Positions 61,554-64,000 of a stretch of DNA of 64,000 bases are shown here, one piece after another. The DNA comes from Bacteroidota bacterium (GTDB taxonomy: Bacteria; Bacteroidota; Bacteroidia; AKYH767-A; 2013-40CM-41-45), in the NCBI GenBank assembly GCA_016711505.1, contig JADJSV010000020.1:124001-188000 (forward strand), read 5' to 3'. A model generated the notes under the pieces. That model worked only from the letters and a program-made list of their open reading frames with translations. It was not told where the DNA came from and searched no databases. The translations under genes and the position numbers were made by a program. Within the stretch, counting starts at the first letter, position 1. Every line of letters begins with the position of its first letter.

Positions 61554-63845
61554 ATGAAGCTTAAATTTTACCTGTTTTTACTGATTTTAGTAACTTATTG
61601 TAAAGGAGCAGAGGCACAAACGATAACACTTGAAACCGATACTGTTTATCGAGGAACATATTTTAGTACTCTGGCTACAACTACAGGCGTAAGTCTTTGG
61701 GGATATTATCATTCATTTAGTATTACCTTATCAGGTCCATCAACAATTAATGTTTCGGCATATTGTGATCCATCAGATGTCATTCGTATGAATGGCCAGA
61801 CAACCGTAAGTACAACTCCCGGGTCTTATACATTATCCTTCACTGATTCAGCAGGAGTGTTACAAACATTTCCAAATGTTTTTTGGATATTATATCAGCC
61901 AATACCTCAAATTCCTGTTCTAAATTTTCCATTAGACAATCAGGTAATAACAAATACAAATTTCTCTCTAGAGTGGGATGGATCTCCAGGCTCAGTCGAT
62001 TATTATTTTGAGCTTAGTACTGACTCAATTTTTTCAAATATCTATTATTACACTAACCAATATTATAGATGGACTGAATGGGATACACAAGGAAATTTAC
62101 CAAGCGGTAAAACTTATGGGCATGTTAAGTGTAGGAATTATGTTACATCGGTCAGTTCGGCTTTTTCCCCAACCCAATCATTTGAAATCAATGCTTCACC
62201 TTCGTTAAGCAATGCTCTTCCGAATACTACTTTTCAGGGTCAAAATAATTTTCAATTAAATATTTCAGGTTCAAGTACTCATTTTGAACAAGGCTCCCCA
62301 ACAGAATCAACTTTTTTACGTCAATCTTCAACTATTATTAATCCATTTAAAACTAATCCTGATGGTAATTTTATATTGAAGGAACATTTTAATATTCCAG
62401 TTAGTGCACCGATAGGATTATATGACCTTGTTTACTATAATCAGATAGATGATACATTAATTTATTATAATGCTGTTAACATTAATGGTAGTAATTCATT
62501 TTCTGGCAAAGTATTTCTTGATTTAAACTTCAACGGAGTATTTGATAGTTCAGACGTTCCTTATAATAATGCAATATTGAATATTAGTCCATATAATGAA
62601 ATCAGTGACTCATCTGGAGATTTTTCCGGTTATTTACCTAGTGGTACGTTTAATTTAAGTGTAGAAAATCTTCTTCCATACTTGAATTCGGTTCCGGCAG
62701 ATTACACAATCAATTTTCCAGGGACTGGTGCAAGCTTGACAAATCGCGACTTTGCTGTCCAGATCGATTCCTTATTTCATGATCTGAACATCAACATTTC
62801 TGCAAATCACTTTGTACGTGTGGGTGTAAGTGATGTCATTCGGATAAACTATATCAATCATGGTCCAATCTCTGAAGATGGACAGGTTAAATTTCTTCCT
62901 GCACCGGGAATGGTTTTGGATTCAGTTTCTGATCCGGGATTCTCATTATCGGGCGATACAATGATCTGGAATTTTACGGGATTGAATTTTTTGCAATTCA
63001 ATGAAATAAGACTCTATTATTCAATTCCGCCAAGCTTGCCCATTGGAACAAATTTAAATCTGAATGCATGGATAGTCGGTAGTGTCGGACCTGATTATAC
63101 TCCGGGTAGAAATGTAGATTTTGCAAATCAAGAAGTGAGAGGTCCTTTTGACCCGAATATAAAATCAGTTTCACCTGAAAACTTATCACCGGCCTTAATT
63201 CCAAACGGAATTTCTTTGAAGTACACTATTGAATTTCAAAATACAGGAAATGATGTTGCATTTAATATTAGCATTCTCGACACAATTAGTCAAAACGTTG
63301 ATCTCTCTTCAATTCAGATAATCGGTGCAAGTGCTAATTACCGAATGATCATTTATCCCGGACGAGTAGTAGAATTCCGGTTCGATAATATAAATTTACC
63401 GGATAGTAATTCTAATGAACCCGGCAGCCATGGACTTATTAGTTACACAATAAATGCACTAACTACGTTGACTGTTCAAGATAGAATTCTGAATACAGCA
63501 TATATTTATTTTGATCATAATGCACCAATTGCTACAAATACTTCAATTACTACAATTGGTGTTGGTGTTGATGAACTAAGCTCAGACCAGCCAACGATTT
63601 CAGTTTATCCAAATCCAATTACTTCAAAAACAAAAATATCTTACGAACTGAATCAATCAACAACTGTAAAAGTGAACCTGATAAATTATCAGGGCAAAGT
63701 AATTCAGTGTCTTTTCGAAGGACAACAAGTACAAGGGATACATGAACTAATTTTTGATTCTGCACATCTGCCTTCAGGAATTTATTTCATTTCTGTGATT
63801 GATAATGCAGGTGTAAGAACCAAAAGAGTTATCTCTATGAAGTAA
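61554..63845 (+). CDS. T9SS type A exported protein with SdrD-B/DUF11-like domains
   Basis: The 763-residue protein has a signal peptide ('FYLFLLILVTYCKGAEAQ'). The middle has an Fn3-like region ('NTNFSLEWDGSPGSVDYYFE'), a SdrD-B-like loop ('FSGKVFLDLNFNGVFDSSDV', 'SGDFSGYLPSGTFNLSVENL') and a DUF11/DUF7619-like beta domain ('KYTIEFQNTGNDVAFNISIL', 'ILNTAYIYFDHNAPIATNTS'). It ends with a type A sorting domain ('ISVYPNPITSKTKISYELNQ', 'LPSGIYFISVIDNAGVRTK'). It is a surface protein of unknown ligand. The gene is divergent from ubiD. Confidence 0.87.
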   Translation: MKLKFYLFLLILVTYCKGAEAQTITLETDTVYRGTYFSTLATTTGVSLWGYYHSFSITLSGPSTINVSAYCDPSDVIRMNGQTTVSTTPGSYTLSFTDSAGVLQTFPNVFWILYQPIPQIPVLNFPLDNQVITNTNFSLEWDGSPGSVDYYFELSTDSIFSNIYYYTNQYYRWTEWDTQGNLPSGKTYGHVKCRNYVTSVSSAFSPTQSFEINASPSLSNALPNTTFQGQNNFQLNISGSSTHFEQGSPTESTFLRQSSTIINPFKTNPDGNFILKEHFNIPVSAPIGLYDLVYYNQIDDTLIYYNAVNINGSNSFSGKVFLDLNFNGVFDSSDVPYNNAILNISPYNEISDSSGDFSGYLPSGTFNLSVENLLPYLNSVPADYTINFPGTGASLTNRDFAVQIDSLFHDLNINISANHFVRVGVSDVIRINYINHGPISEDGQVKFLPAPGMVLDSVSDPGFSLSGDTMIWNFTGLNFLQFNEIRLYYSIPPSLPIGTNLNLNAWIVGSVGPDYTPGRNVDFANQEVRGPFDPNIKSVSPENLSPALIPNGISLKYTIEFQNTGNDVAFNISILDTISQNVDLSSIQIIGASANYRMIIYPGRVVEFRFDNINLPDSNSNEPGSHGLISYTINALTTLTVQDRILNTAYIYFDHNAPIATNTSITTIGVGVDELSSDQPTISVYPNPITSKTKISYELNQSTTVKVNLINYQGKVIQCLFEGQQVQGIHELIFDSAHLPSGIYFISVIDNAGVRTKRVISMK

Positions 63846-63922
63846 ATATGGAAAAGATTAAAACCTGAATATTTATATGCATGAAATGATAGAAATTGAG
63901 TTGCTGTAAGAAAATTTTACAA

Positions 63923-63957
63923 CCTTGAAAATAATCAAGTTCATTTAATTTTCAAGG
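63923..63957. other. 10-bp hairpin downstream of the last T9SS gene
   Basis: A perfect CCTTGAAAAT / ATTTTCAAGG inverted repeat (63923-63932, 63948-63957) has a 15-nt loop, 78 nt after the stop codon. It has no T run after it, so it is a weak terminator candidate. It may be the start of a repeat that continues past the window. Confidence 0.4.
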
Positions 63958-64000
63958 AAAGCATTAATTTCTCTCAGTAGTAAATTTCTTTCATCGATCT

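Noticed and set aside
63923..63957. Terminator after the last T9SS gene
   Set aside because: No T run follows the stem, so it is reported only as a hairpin.

Overview
The window reads as chromosome of an AT-rich member of the Bacteroidota (Sphingobacteriales/Flavobacteriia-like). The support is nine secreted proteins with type IX secretion (T9SS) C-terminal sorting domains, a TonB-dependent receptor with an N-terminal carboxypeptidase-regulatory-like domain, a long Bacteroidota-style SecA, GWxTD and DUF2795 proteins, and TAnnTTTG-type promoter boxes. No rRNA, tRNA, CRISPR array, prophage or transposase was found.

Layout. 1-8.1 kb: the tail of a T9SS protein, a TonB receptor, gmhA, a small secreted/membrane protein, a frameshifted comM-like AAA gene and a T9SS protein. 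8.2-12.4 kb: a T9SS protein with no visible normal start codon, a 1-Cys peroxiredoxin, a tight three-gene cluster (DUF2568/YrdB-like, SMR transporter, DUF1579-like) and an outer-membrane barrel. 12.7-22.1 kb: secreted proteins (CotH-like, a 1488-residue adhesin with type B sorting domain, a BNR/Ycf48-like protein) around two thioredoxin-fold genes. 22.2-27.5 kb: a GNAT-methyltransferase fusion, two unknown secreted proteins, a GlxA-type regulator, a small DLEDCD protein and a MATE transporter. 27.5-35.5 kb: a CUB-repeat T9SS protein, a broken M12B-like metalloprotease and a POT peptide transporter. 35.7-42.6 kb: secA, a T9SS protein, DUF2795, cobalamin adenosyltransferase and a LolD/MacB-type ATPase. 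42.6-44.1 kb: GC-rich repeats and a frameshifted methyltransferase. 44.3-47.9 kb: eno, a small membrane protein, gltA and tag. 48-54 kb: Nudix, ABC exporter, VOC protein and envelope unknowns. 54.2-59.5 kb: rmuC, a GWxTD lipoprotein, rlmB and a GT39-like membrane protein. 59.5-63.8 kb: a UbiD decarboxylase and a last T9SS protein.

Most genes are housekeeping or envelope genes. Shared themes are T9SS export to the cell surface, thiol/peroxide chemistry (peroxiredoxin, TlpA-like, thioredoxin-like) and small-molecule export (SMR, MATE, POT, ABC).

The most unusual signal is between the genes. At least six intergenic hairpins have arms made of 7-nt tandem repeats and a short palindromic cap. They fall into three sequence families, and four of the six lie between convergent genes; one supplies the stop codons of both neighbours. 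Further large palindromes lie at 3.3, 26.0 and 50.5 kb, with a nested 49-bp repeat block at 42.8 kb. A second theme is small indels in otherwise well-conserved genes (comM, POT transporter, methyltransferase) and an apparent internal deletion in the metalloprotease. These could be sequencing or assembly errors, or real decay; the sequence alone cannot decide.
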